Translations under genes and position numbers: made by a program
Assembly: GCF_002161765.1 (NCBI RefSeq)
Contig: NZ_NFIN01000023.1
Coordinates: 1-53,879 of the forward strand
From: Bacteroides sp. An322
Lineage (GTDB): Bacteria > Bacteroidota > Bacteroidia > Bacteroidales > Bacteroidaceae
DNA length: 53,879 bases
Direction of reading: 5' to 3'
Notes under the pieces: model-generated
What the model was told of the DNA's origin: nothing
What the model saw: the letters and a program-made list of their open reading frames with translations, nothing else
Databases searched by the model: none
Part shown: piece by piece, positions 16,263-24,825 of the stretch
Layout of the letters: every line of letters begins with the position of its first letter
Position numbering within the stretch: the stretch's first letter is position 1

Positions 16263-17006
16263 TTATTCCCACCATTCCTTCATCTTGTAAAGACGTATCC
16301 GATAATACAGCCGCTCCATCTTGCGGACATAGATTTGCTTTCCATAAAAGAACTTGTCGAGAGAACTGTTTTCTTCATCCACCGATATTGGGGCTTCCAT
16401 GTAATCGCAGACCATTGAGGATGTCACTACATCGCCGACATTTCGGATGTTCATTCGCTCGATTTGCTTCCGGGAAATGTTTAAGCCGTCATCTTTGATA
16501 TGCTGCAGCAGGTTGATGCAAATGTCAATCCAACGGTTGAACCCGAAGTTTCCATTCTCGTCCGCTATCAGCGAATGTGAGAAGTAAGCCCTCATGCAGC
16601 GCAGTTTGGCGTACTCCAATTCGTATAGGTATTGCCAGTCATATTGCGGGTCATGGGCAGCGTGTTCCACTAACTCGTCAACGAGCGGTTGCAGGTGTTC
16701 TTTTTTCCATTCGTTGAAACGCTTGTGGTGATACCACAAACCACGTTCATAACTTGCAGCAGCCATTTTTTCGACGTTCCTTTCTTCTTCCGTAGGTTTA
16801 TGTCCGTTACTGTAGTTGTATGTGTTCCATTCTGCAAACACCGTTACCCATTGTTCAAACTCCTCGTCAGAATGCAATTCTTTCGGTATGTGCATTCCTC
16901 GTCTTAACAAGTCCTTTTTCTCCTTTGGCGACAAATGAGACACGTCGGCCAAGGGATAGTCATAATTGTCTTGATTTAGCCCTGTTAATTCTTTGGATTC
17001 GTCCAT
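16263..17006 (-). CDS. hypothetical helical protein of island 1
   Basis: A 247-residue soluble, charged protein rich in W and Y (for example E-R-G-L-W-Y-H-H-K-R-F-N-E-W-K-K near residue 90, and M-K-E-W-W-E at the very end). It is predicted mostly helical with no signal peptide or catalytic motif. I do not recognise a family. It follows the broken repeat gene by 25 bp on the same strand and is probably transcribed with it from the shared GGCACT promoter at 17.6 kb. Confidence 0.7.
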   Translation of the reverse strand: MDESKELTGLNQDNYDYPLADVSHLSPKEKKDLLRRGMHIPKELHSDEEFEQWVTVFAEWNTYNYSNGHKPTEEERNVEKMAAASYERGLWYHHKRFNEWKKEHLQPLVDELVEHAAHDPQYDWQYLYELEYAKLRCMRAYFSHSLIADENGNFGFNRWIDICINLLQHIKDDGLNISRKQIERMNIRNVGDVVTSSMVCDYMEAPISVDEENSSLDKFFYGKQIYVRKMERLYYRIRLYKMKEWWE

Positions 17007-17031
17007 ATTATTCCGCTGCTTTGAAATTGTT

Positions 17032-17550
17032 TTATGAAAGGATACGTATCTTCAGTTGTTTCTTCTCGTCTTCAACCAATTTGTCCCACAGGCGTGAACG
17101 TTGCAAAGCGGATGCTGGAATATAATCCTGGTATTTCTCCAGAAACTCCATGCTATACAATTCGTCCCGGTGATAGCAGTCTATGATTTCGTTCCAATCC
17201 CAATACTCGGCAAATTGCTCCAAGAGCACGGGAGTCAATTCCACATTGGAATTCCCCGACAATTTAGACTAATTCCAATAATTCTTGTATCTTCCCAGAT
17301 TCTCTGCCGTAAACAGATGCTTGTTATCGGAACCGGAAAGCTCCTCCCAATCTACTTTATTTTTGAACTTCTCTATCATGGATACGGTCCAAAGGATGTT
17401 TCGATTGTTGGAGATCTCTTTCCACACCACCTTGTCCTTGTACTTTTCCAGCAGTTGTTCGTTCCAAGCGAACTCGCTTGACAGTTCTTTCCATGCGGCT
17501 TCTTCCAATACTTTAGCCATAAAATCGTTGTTCCAATTCTTTGTTGCCAT
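17032..17550 (-). pseudogene. tryptophan-repeat protein interrupted by an in-frame TAG
   Basis: One reading frame of about 172 codons runs from the ATG at 17550 to 17032, broken by a single TAG at 17269-17271. The protein is made of about 40-residue repeats of the form W-x-E-(L/I)-S near the start and (E/R)-K-(Y/F)-K-(D/N)-K-V at the end, such as A-W-K-E-L-S, V-W-K-E-I-S and D-W-E-E-L-S. The TAG falls in K-N-Y-W-N-(stop)-S-K-L-S-G-N, where the repeat pattern calls for W. A TGG to TAG change explains it. The part after the stop (ending K-L-V-E-D-E-K-K-Q-L) reads normally, so the break is recent. Function of these repeats is unknown. Confidence 0.7.
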
Positions 17551-17590
17551 ATTACAAATTATTATTAAAGGATTTAACATCAATTCTGCT

Positions 17591-17629
17591 GCAAAGTAAG
17601 GATTGTCAAGTGCCAAAACGAGGCATAAC
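17591..17629 (-). promoter_or_regulatory. shared GGCACT promoter/operator element, copy B
   Basis: The plus strand reads GCAAAGT, 11 bp, then AGTGCCAAAACGAGGCATAA. On the minus strand TACTTTGC is a near -7 box 41 bp upstream of the tryptophan-repeat gene. The element also lies 67-105 bp upstream of the -7 box of the divergent WYL gene, so a regulator bound here could act on both. Confidence 0.6.
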
Positions 17630-17695
17630 AAGGAAAAAATAAATTGAAAAGTAGAAAAAATAAGAATGTGCCGCGATTTTTCACAAGTAAACAAG

Positions 17696-17703
17696 TAACT
17701 TTG
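17696..17703 (+). promoter_or_regulatory. -7 box of the WYL-exonuclease-DUF262 operon
   Basis: TAACTTTG matches TAnnTTTG exactly and lies 26 bp upstream of the WYL gene ATG at 17730. All five genes that follow are within 20 bp of each other or overlap, so this is likely the promoter of the whole operon. Confidence 0.6.
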
Positions 17704-17729
17704 TAGCAGAACATTTAATAAATAACAGT

Positions 17730-18695
17730 ATGGCAGCAAATCTCTTTGGACGGTATGTCTGGTTGATAGATACCCTGCTCAGATACAAACGCCTGACGTT
17801 TCAAGAAATCAGTGAGCTTTGGCAGGAAAGTGGACTGGGCTACGGTGAAGAATTGCCTTTGCGCACATTCCATAATCACCAGAAGGCTATCAAAGACATC
17901 TTTGACGTGTACATTGAATGTGATAGGAAAGACGGTTACCGGTATTACATAGATGAGCCTGAACGGTTGGAAGGAAATAATCTGCAAAGTTGGCTGATAA
18001 GTTCCTATGCCACCTTGAACCAAATTCAGGCGGACAACAAGCTGGAAGACCGGATTATCTTTGAGGATATTCCGTCGGGACAAACCTGGCTCACGCCTAT
18101 CGCCGAAGCCATGCGGCGCAATCGTGTGTTGAGCATCACACACCAAGGATTCGGCAAGCCGGAAGTCAATACGTTTGAAATTGAACCATATTGTCTGAAA
18201 GTCGTGAAGCGCCGTTGGTACGTGGTGGCGCGTAGCCCGTACTATTCGGAGCGGAACAAAGAGAAAGGCATCAAGCCTGCCGATGTCTACCGAGTGTATG
18301 CCCTCGACCGTATTTCAGACATTCAGGACACGGGCAAGACATTCAAGATGAAAAAGAACTTCGATGTCAACCACTATTTTGAAGGATGCTGCGGAGTAAT
18401 CACATCGGATGAACCCATACAACGCATTGTACTTTTGGCATACGGTGGCTTTGCCGATTATCTGCGCACCTTGCCCTTGCATGAATCACAAAAGGAGATA
18501 GAGGGTGATGATGAGTCCACGCTCTTTGAGTACCATCTGAAACCGACTTTCGACTTCTATCAGTTGGTTCTCGCTCAAGGCGACCAGGTGGAAGTACTGG
18601 AGCCGGAATCCGTGCGCAATGAGATGCGCAATTTTGCAAAAAACATGTTGGACTATTACACTTGGAAAGAGGAGGATAAACCATGCAAGGAATAA
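17730..18695 (+). CDS. WYL-domain transcriptional regulator
   Basis: The 321-residue protein has an N-terminal winged-helix region (residues 1-70, R-L-T-F-Q-E-I-S-E-L-W and L-P-L-R-T-F-H-N-H-Q-K-A-I) and a WYL domain (about 125-205) with I-T-H-Q-G-F, I-E-P-Y-C-L-K-V-V-K-R-R-W-Y-V-V-A-R and V-Y-A-L-D-R-I. A C-terminal WCX-like extension follows. WYL proteins bind nucleic-acid ligands and often repress phage-defence operons (BrxR/CapW type). This one is first in its operon and overlaps the exonuclease gene by 13 bp. It is closely similar in plan to the WYL protein at 46.4 kb: both open with K/R-Y-(I/V)-W-L-(I/V)-D-T and share I-E-C-D-R-K. Confidence 0.92.
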   Translation: MAANLFGRYVWLIDTLLRYKRLTFQEISELWQESGLGYGEELPLRTFHNHQKAIKDIFDVYIECDRKDGYRYYIDEPERLEGNNLQSWLISSYATLNQIQADNKLEDRIIFEDIPSGQTWLTPIAEAMRRNRVLSITHQGFGKPEVNTFEIEPYCLKVVKRRWYVVARSPYYSERNKEKGIKPADVYRVYALDRISDIQDTGKTFKMKKNFDVNHYFEGCCGVITSDEPIQRIVLLAYGGFADYLRTLPLHESQKEIEGDDESTLFEYHLKPTFDFYQLVLAQGDQVEVLEPESVRNEMRNFAKNMLDYYTWKEEDKPCKE

Positions 18696-19234
18696 ATTTC
18701 ATCGCCATTGATTTTGAGACAGCCACGGGCAAACGTGCTTCCATCTGTGAAGCCGGGATTTGTGTGGTGCGTGACGGAAAGATAGTAGAAACCCGTTCGT
18801 GGCTCGTCCGTCCGCAAGGCAACATGTACAGCTATTGGAACATGCAGATACACGGTATCCGACCGAATAATACCGTCAATTCACCGGAATTCCCGGAAGT
18901 TTGGGCAGAAATCAGCGAATATTTGAAAGACATTCCCGTGCTTGTGGCTCACAATGCCGCTTTCGACATCGGCTGCATCCGTCATTCATTGGAACTATAC
19001 GGCATGGAGAAGCCTAACATCACTTATTATTGTTCCCTCCGTGCGGCACGCAGGCTATACAACTTCGGCTGCAACAGTCTGGACTATCTTTGCGACCAGT
19101 TCAAGATACCTTATGGACAGCACCATCGGGCAGGGGATGATGCAGAGATGTGCGCGCGGCTGTTTATGAGAGAGATTAGGGATGCAGGGTTATGCAAATT
19201 GGGTGAAATGGGGTATTGTAATGGCAAACTGTAA
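18683..19234 (+). CDS. DEDDh 3'-5' exonuclease (DnaQ-like)
   Basis: The 183-residue protein is a minimal epsilon-type exonuclease. The catalytic residues are in place: D10 and E12 in I-D-F-E-T, D95 in H-N-A-A-F-D, and the final H148 and D152 in H-R-A-G-D-D-A-E. It contains only the exonuclease domain, without a polymerase or BRCT part. It would digest DNA or RNA 3' ends with two metal ions. The gene overlaps the WYL gene by 13 bp and ends 11 bp before the first DUF262 gene, so it is part of the same operon. Such exonucleases accompany several defence systems. Confidence 0.93.
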   Translation: MQGINFIAIDFETATGKRASICEAGICVVRDGKIVETRSWLVRPQGNMYSYWNMQIHGIRPNNTVNSPEFPEVWAEISEYLKDIPVLVAHNAAFDIGCIRHSLELYGMEKPNITYYCSLRAARRLYNFGCNSLDYLCDQFKIPYGQHHRAGDDAEMCARLFMREIRDAGLCKLGEMGYCNGKL

Positions 19235-19245
19235 ATTATTATATC

Positions 19246-21096
19246 ATGGAAAGTAAGATTGAATTAAAAAAAACAAATGAACTTCTTGGAATGAATTTCT
19301 ACATTCCAAGTTATCAACGCGGTTATCGCTGGACGGAACAGCAAGTGAAAGACTTGTTAAACGACATTGATGAGTTCAAGCAAGAAGGCGATAACTGGTA
19401 CTGCTTGCAACCATTGGTGGTAAAAAAAACGATTTTGGATATAGACCAATTCAAACAAGAGATAGAAAGCAAGACTGAATTACAGGAAATAATAGTTGCT
19501 TTGAATAGACAAATCAGGTATGAAGTGATTGACGGCCAGCAACGGTTAACGACAATATTTATCATTCTTTCATATTTTGGAGCAACAAACATATTTGACA
19601 TTGAGTACGAAACGAGGAAAGACAGTAAAGAGTTTTTGAGAAATATAACAACTCAAAACGAGAGTCTTACTCAGGTTTATATTGACTTTTCCTATATGGG
19701 TAAAGCATACGAAACTGTGAAGACTTTTTTAGAACAAAAAGATCAAAAACAAAGAGACAATTTCAAGAACAAATTAAAAAATAATGTCAAATTCATCTGG
19801 TACGAAATCGATGAGCCTGACCCGATAAAGGTGTTTACCCGTTTGAACATAGGTAAAATACCCCTCACAAATGCAGAACTTATTAAAGCGTTATTTCTGA
19901 ACCGTTCCAATTTCAGCAAAGATGAAAGCGTAAGATTGTGCCAACAGGAAATTGCTTCTGAATGGGACAATATGGAATACACCCTGCAAAACGAAGAGTT
20001 TTGGTTGTTTCTTAATAACCCCGGTTACCAAAAGCCAACCCGTATTGATTTTATTTTCGATTTGGTATGTGAACAAAATGAACTCCATATAAATAAAGAT
20101 AATATCGGAACAGATCAATACCACACGTTCCGGTATTTCTACGAGTATTTTAAAACGGGAAACGCCGATGTGGAATTCTGTTGGAAAGCCGTAAAAAAAT
20201 ACTTTCAAATTTTCCAGGAGTGGTATAACAATTTGGAAATATACCATTATATCGGGTATTTGGTAATATGCCAAAACGATCGCCTTGTTGATTTCATAAA
20301 CAAATGGAATGAAAGTAAAACTTCGTTCCTTGAATATTTGAAAGGGCAAATAAAGACAGTTATAAACAGTTGTCCAGATTTAAACTTTCAGTTTAAGGAA
20401 GACGGAAGCGGTAAAGTTAAATGTAAACCTATTCTGTTGTTTCACAATATACAAACAGTGATAAACCAAAACTTAACACAAAGAAGTAACGAAAAATACC
20501 AATTAGGAGTTTTTTATAAATTTCCCTTTCATCTTTACAAACTCGAAAGTTGGGATGTGGAACATATAAATTCTAACACGGACAATGTGGAGGATGATGA
20601 GGAAACACAAAAAGAGTGGCTGCTGAATATTTACATGGGTGTAAATGAAACGTTGCAGGATAAAATAAAACAATACTTTAGCCTCGATGAAATAGAGGAT
20701 AAAAAGGAGTTGTTCAACGAGATAAAGGAGGAGGTAAAATCTGAAGTTTCCATACCGGAAAAATGGACACAGGAAGAAAAGAACAAAATAGAGAATTACA
20801 CATTACTTGATTCTTCGACGAACCGAAGTTATGGCAATGCCATTTTCTCTGGTAAACGAAGGGTTATTATAGGGAAAGACAAAGGCAAGCTAATTCCCGT
20901 TCCAAAACTTTCAAAAGACGGCAAGCTGGTATTGTCGGAAGAAAAAGATGCTGTTTCATCATTCGTTCCGCCAGTTACAAAGCATGTTTTCTTGAAATAT
21001 TATTCCGCAACAGCAGGAAACAATAATTATTGGACAAAAAATGATGCCGAAGCATATAAAAAAGACATCAAGTCTTGTTTGGAAAAGTTGGACTAA
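19246..21096 (+). CDS. DUF262 protein with C-terminal HNH/DUF1524-like region
   Basis: The 616-residue protein has the DUF262 (GmrS-type ParB-like NTPase) domain: Y-Q-R-G-Y-R-W at residues 23-29 and the defining D-G-Q-Q-R at 96-100 followed by L-T-T. The C-terminal half has a DUF1524-like HNH layout: W-D-V-E-H-I with the histidine near residue 440, then N-Y-T-L-L-D, N-R-S-Y-G-N near 526 and F-S-G-K-R. In GmrSD type IV restriction enzymes this pair of domains uses nucleotides to cut modified phage DNA. The usual H-I-x-P proline is replaced here. Part of the WYL operon, 11 bp after the exonuclease. Coding is AT-richer than the neighbouring regulator and exonuclease, suggesting transfer. Confidence 0.9.
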   Translation: MESKIELKKTNELLGMNFYIPSYQRGYRWTEQQVKDLLNDIDEFKQEGDNWYCLQPLVVKKTILDIDQFKQEIESKTELQEIIVALNRQIRYEVIDGQQRLTTIFIILSYFGATNIFDIEYETRKDSKEFLRNITTQNESLTQVYIDFSYMGKAYETVKTFLEQKDQKQRDNFKNKLKNNVKFIWYEIDEPDPIKVFTRLNIGKIPLTNAELIKALFLNRSNFSKDESVRLCQQEIASEWDNMEYTLQNEEFWLFLNNPGYQKPTRIDFIFDLVCEQNELHINKDNIGTDQYHTFRYFYEYFKTGNADVEFCWKAVKKYFQIFQEWYNNLEIYHYIGYLVICQNDRLVDFINKWNESKTSFLEYLKGQIKTVINSCPDLNFQFKEDGSGKVKCKPILLFHNIQTVINQNLTQRSNEKYQLGVFYKFPFHLYKLESWDVEHINSNTDNVEDDEETQKEWLLNIYMGVNETLQDKIKQYFSLDEIEDKKELFNEIKEEVKSEVSIPEKWTQEEKNKIENYTLLDSSTNRSYGNAIFSGKRRVIIGKDKGKLIPVPKLSKDGKLVLSEEKDAVSSFVPPVTKHVFLKYYSATAGNNNYWTKNDAEAYKKDIKSCLEKLD

Positions 21097-21115
21097 AAAT
21101 AAGGAGATAAGCATA

Positions 21116-23491
21116 ATGGAATACAAGGAAACAAAGGCTAATAAAGCCATTTCTTTTTGGCATTTTATACAAGAACACACAGTTGAAATACCTATCATAC
21201 AGCGCGATTATGCCCAAGGACGACTCGGCAAAGAATATTTGCGTAAAACATTTCTTGAAAGCCTCAAGCAGGCATTGGATGAGGGAAGGGAAGCCTTAAA
21301 GCTCGATTTTGTCTATGGCTCAAAGGAAAACGGAAAACTTCAACCTTTAGACGGTCAGCAACGATTGACCACATTGTGGCTTTTGCACTGGTACGTTGCC
21401 TTAAGAGCAGGAAAGTTGGATGAGGTGGTGAAAGGCCAAGAAAGGATCTGTGATGTTTTGAGAAATTTCACTTACGAGACAAGGATTTCATCCCGTGAGT
21501 TTTGTGGATGCCTTTGCAATGCGGATAACTTTAAAACATTTGATGGGAAAGACATTGTTGGCTTTATTACTTCACAAACCTGGTTTTACTCGGTATGGAA
21601 ACAAGACCCAACCATACAGTCCATGTTAAGAATGTTAGGAGGAACGAAAATCAACAATAAGGCTGGAGAAGACATAACAGACGGAATGGAGGAATTGTTT
21701 GATGGCACAGACAAATTTGACGAATACTGGGATTCGTTATCTTCAGATTGTTCCCCGATAATATTCTATTATTTACCTTTGAACGATTTCGGCCTTTCAG
21801 ACGATCTTTATGTCAAGATGAACGCTCGTGGAAAGCAATTGACAAGTTTTGAAAACTTCAAGGCGGATTTATTAGGATATATTGCGAGTCAAGCAGAAGA
21901 AGATAAAAAATGGGAGAAATTCTTAGATCCAGAAAACGGCATCGCAATCAAATTGGATACTACATGGACAGATTTGTTTTGGCAAGAAAGCAGGGATAAT
22001 AAGATAGATGAAATTTATTTCGCGTTTCTGAACAGGTTCTTTCTAAACTGGATAATGCTAAGAAATTCTTCCGAAAAAAATATCGAAACGGATAAAACGT
22101 ACAAATATTTATATGGAGATGATAGCAATGATTCAAAACTGATATATGGCTCTTTTGACATTTATAAATTTGAGGAGCTATATGATGTATTGAACCATTT
22201 AACAGAAACTTTAAACCATTTTGCCGCATCTTGTTGTGAAAACAGTAAAATATCGGGAAATAAGTTCGATAAAATCAAAGCGGCCTCCCTCCCGTCATGG
22301 AAAGAGAACGATGATTTTTATTTTATCCCCCAATATAAAGAATACACCATTACGACTTTGAAACGGGATCAGCGGGTTGTATTCCACGCAGTATGCAAAT
22401 ATTTTGAAATTGGCACGTATGATGAGAGTAGTTTTAAACGCTGGATGCGTGTAGTTTGGAATATTGTTGAAAATTCAAATGCAACCCTGATTGGATGTTT
22501 GAAGCTCATTGATGAAATAGGCGAACATTGTCATGATGTTTATGCTTTCTTAGCGGACAATAATACCATTGTAAAGTCAGATGCGGCAAAAGAGCAATTA
22601 GCTGAAGAAACCGAGAAAGCAAAACAGATCCTCAAAAAAGATTATAGTGGCAATATTGAAGAATTTAATGGAAAAACATGGGAAGATGTTATCAGTGAGG
22701 CTGAAAAATATGCGTTCTTCAAAGGTGCTATACGCTTTCTGTTCCTTAACAATAGTGGGGAATGGGATTGGTCTGATTTTGATACAAAATGGAAGAATCT
22801 AAAAAAGAGCGTAACATCAACGAAAGAAGATAGGAATGTTATATATCACATGATTTCGTTTTTTAATGACGAGGATATAAAAACGATTTTTACCGGTTAC
22901 GATTTGTCGAATGACGATAATAACTTACGGGGGATATTCGTAAAATACGCTTCAAAAATGCATAATTTCCTCATGAATGAAAATAGTAGTCAAGAATTAA
23001 GTCTGCTACAAACGGACTTAAGGGCTTTATGCGAAAAATATCCTACATTCTGGATTCATAAGCAATGGATGTGTGGTATGGATGTTTTATCAAACTATGC
23101 ATACAGAAGCGGAGATTACAGTTCCCGATCGTTTTTTATTGGTACATCTTTTATAAGAGAGAGGCTGGCTTTCCTAAAAGAGATTGATGGAGTTACTATA
23201 AATGGCCAACAGAGTAACTGGCTGGATAATGAATCTATGCCACCCAAAGGGCTTCATATATCTTTCGAATATAAAAAAGGCAACACATCATATTCATTCA
23301 AGTGGCAAAGTTTGAATTGGATTGATATGTATGATGGAGATAAACGTCTTTGCAAAGATGAAAATCTAAAGTCTTACAAACTAACGATTAATGGCAGTGA
23401 TATAAAAGATGAAGTCGATTTAATTGAGAAAATGAATCAATGTATAGACCGTTATATGAATGCAAAAAGAAATGCCGACCAACCCAATTAA
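21116..23491 (+). CDS. second DUF262 protein, no visible nuclease domain
   Basis: The 791-residue protein opens with the DUF262 signature: I-I-Q-R-D-Y-A-Q-G-R near residue 28 and L-Q-P-L-D-G-Q-Q-R-L-T-T near 76-87, then K-M-N-A-R-G-K-Q-L-T near 239. The remaining 500 residues are helical and charged, and I see no convincing HNH motif. The ATG at 21116 follows an AAGGAG site and gives the family N-terminus; the longer frame overlaps the preceding gene without cause. Paired DUF262 proteins, one with a nuclease and one without, suggest a two-subunit NTP-driven restriction complex. It overlaps the phosphoesterase gene by 32 bp. AT-rich like its partner. Confidence 0.88.
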   Translation: MEYKETKANKAISFWHFIQEHTVEIPIIQRDYAQGRLGKEYLRKTFLESLKQALDEGREALKLDFVYGSKENGKLQPLDGQQRLTTLWLLHWYVALRAGKLDEVVKGQERICDVLRNFTYETRISSREFCGCLCNADNFKTFDGKDIVGFITSQTWFYSVWKQDPTIQSMLRMLGGTKINNKAGEDITDGMEELFDGTDKFDEYWDSLSSDCSPIIFYYLPLNDFGLSDDLYVKMNARGKQLTSFENFKADLLGYIASQAEEDKKWEKFLDPENGIAIKLDTTWTDLFWQESRDNKIDEIYFAFLNRFFLNWIMLRNSSEKNIETDKTYKYLYGDDSNDSKLIYGSFDIYKFEELYDVLNHLTETLNHFAASCCENSKISGNKFDKIKAASLPSWKENDDFYFIPQYKEYTITTLKRDQRVVFHAVCKYFEIGTYDESSFKRWMRVVWNIVENSNATLIGCLKLIDEIGEHCHDVYAFLADNNTIVKSDAAKEQLAEETEKAKQILKKDYSGNIEEFNGKTWEDVISEAEKYAFFKGAIRFLFLNNSGEWDWSDFDTKWKNLKKSVTSTKEDRNVIYHMISFFNDEDIKTIFTGYDLSNDDNNLRGIFVKYASKMHNFLMNENSSQELSLLQTDLRALCEKYPTFWIHKQWMCGMDVLSNYAYRSGDYSSRSFFIGTSFIRERLAFLKEIDGVTINGQQSNWLDNESMPPKGLHISFEYKKGNTSYSFKWQSLNWIDMYDGDKRLCKDENLKSYKLTINGSDIKDEVDLIEKMNQCIDRYMNAKRNADQPN

Positions 23492-24080
23492 CATCCTTCA
23501 CCTCTCCGACACCCACAGTCAGCATCGGCGGCTCACACAGCTGCCTGATGCTGACATCCTTATACATTCGGGAGATTTCACCATGAATGGGAGCGAGCAG
23601 GAAGCCATTGATTTCATGAATTGGTATTGCGACCTTCCTTATTTGCATAAGATTTTTATCTGTGGCAATCACGATGCCTGTCTGTATGGAGCCAAGATAG
23701 GCGGGTTGGATAAGAATGTGCATTATCTATGCAATTCTGGCGTGGTAATTGATGGAGTTAAATTCTATGGTGTCCCCATGTTCATGGAAGATTGCATTTC
23801 TGACCGTCAGGCCCGTAACTATGCAGCCATACCTGCCGACACAGATGTATTGATTACCCATTGTCCGCCCTATGGCGTTCTTGATTTTGACGATGGGATA
23901 AACTATGGTTCGACAGAGCTTTTGACGAGAGTAAAAGAAATAAAGCCCCGTTTACATCTGTTTGGGCATATTCATAAACGACACGGAGTGAAGGAAGACG
24001 GTTTAACCATTTTCTCAAATGGGGCTATTATGAATGGAGATTATACAAACTTTAATCTTCCGAACCTGATTGAAATATAA
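23460..24080 (+). CDS. calcineurin-like metallophosphoesterase (UPF0046/MPPED-like)
   Basis: The 206-residue protein carries the full two-metal site: L-S-D-T-H-S (about residue 15), H-S-G-D-F-T near 36, I-C-G-N-H-D near 67, I-T-H-C-P-P near 130 and F-G-H-I-H near 165. The order and the C-P-P-Y-G loop fit the MPPED/UPF0046 group of phosphodiesterases. There is no signal peptide. Its start lies inside the end of the second DUF262 gene (32 bp overlap; a second ATG at 23472 is possible), so it is translationally tied to that gene. In a defence operon it could process nucleotides or cut nucleic acid, which is inference. Confidence 0.9.
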   Translation: MQKEMPTNPINILHLSDTHSQHRRLTQLPDADILIHSGDFTMNGSEQEAIDFMNWYCDLPYLHKIFICGNHDACLYGAKIGGLDKNVHYLCNSGVVIDGVKFYGVPMFMEDCISDRQARNYAAIPADTDVLITHCPPYGVLDFDDGINYGSTELLTRVKEIKPRLHLFGHIHKRHGVKEDGLTIFSNGAIMNGDYTNFNLPNLIEI

Positions 24081-24194
24081 AGGCATAAGTCGGATATAGA
24101 TTTCAAATAGATAGTAATGTTGCTGTGCTATAGTAAGTTCAGACTTATATGATGTAGGATATTGGGATAATATGAATATCCGCAAAATGCCAAC

Positions 24195-24278
24195 CTGTAG
24201 GGGCGGGGTCTGCCCGCTCGAATACATCAACTGATATATCTGTGGGCACATTCGGGCAGGCAGACCCTGCCCCTACAG
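24195..24278. repeat. 84-bp palindromic element with 28-bp imperfect ends
   Basis: The left end CTGTAGGGGCGGGGTCTGCC and the right end GGCAGACCCTGCCCCTACAG are near-perfect inverted copies, and the match runs on to about 28 bp. The core is about 28 bp of A/T-rich sequence. GC content is far above its surroundings and no gene is present. This has the look of a miniature mobile or palindromic repeat element. The rest of the 373-bp gap between 24080 and 24454 shows only a weak TTACTTTG-type promoter (near 24411) for the next gene. Confidence 0.7.
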
Positions 24279-24453
24279 ATAATTTGGTAAAATGCGGACA
24301 TTCAAATTTGGGTAAAAATCCATATCTCTTAGATTACGAAAAACGCCAATCGTTGCCAAATGTTTCCACGAAACTGCCAACCCATTGTTTGATGCCCGAT
24401 ACCACTTTACTTTGTAGACGAAACCGAGTATTAACATTAAAACAGTATCGACT

Positions 24454-24741
24454 ATGGAAGTTTTGATTATTCAGAAAGAAGTGTTAGAGGAAATGGCGGC
24501 GAAGTTCAACCGTTTCACGGAGCGGGTGGGTGCCCTTCTTGCAAAGCTGGACGGCAAGTCATTAAACGGGTGGATGGACAACCAAGAGGTATGCCGACAG
24601 CTCAACATCAGTCCGCGAACCTTGCAGACGCTGCGTGACAACGGGATGATAGCCTACTACCAGTTGGGCGGAAAGATTCTTTACAAGGAATCGGACATCG
24701 AGCGGATGCTTGTCGCCAATTATCGGGAGGCATTCAAATAG
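24454..24741 (+). CDS. helix-turn-helix (excisionase-like) DNA-binding protein
   Basis: The 95-residue protein has a helical N-terminus (residues 1-40) and an excisionase/MerR-like helix-turn-helix of the HTH_17 type: M-D-N-Q-E-V-C-R-Q-L-N-I-S-P-R-T-L-Q (about 45-62) then the wing L-G-G-K-I-L-Y-K-E-S-D-I-E-R-M-L. This form is typical of small regulators in Bacteroides conjugative and mobilisable elements. No integrase or mobilisation gene lies beside it here, so it may be a leftover of an element that brought island 1, or a stand-alone regulator. A clean hairpin follows the stop codon. Confidence 0.85.
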   Translation: MEVLIIQKEVLEEMAAKFNRFTERVGALLAKLDGKSLNGWMDNQEVCRQLNISPRTLQTLRDNGMIAYYQLGGKILYKESDIERMLVANYREAFK

Positions 24742-24749
24742 CATCATAA

Positions 24750-24786
24750 AAGGAATACGATCAGAGGGCATCAGGTCGTATTCCTT
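24750..24786 (+). terminator. terminator after the helix-turn-helix gene
   Basis: AAGGAATACGA (24750-24760) and TCGTATTCCTT (24776-24786) form a perfect 11-bp stem with a 15-base loop, 8 bp after the stop codon. The T-run is weak. Confidence 0.6.
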
Positions 24787-24825
24787 ACATGGTCTGGTCG
24801 TATATCCTTTGTATCAACAGCTATG

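Noticed and set aside
17032..17550. Genetic recoding of TAG as an amino acid
   Set aside because: Only one TAG is involved and neighbouring genes use TAG and TAA as normal stops, so simple mutation is the better explanation.
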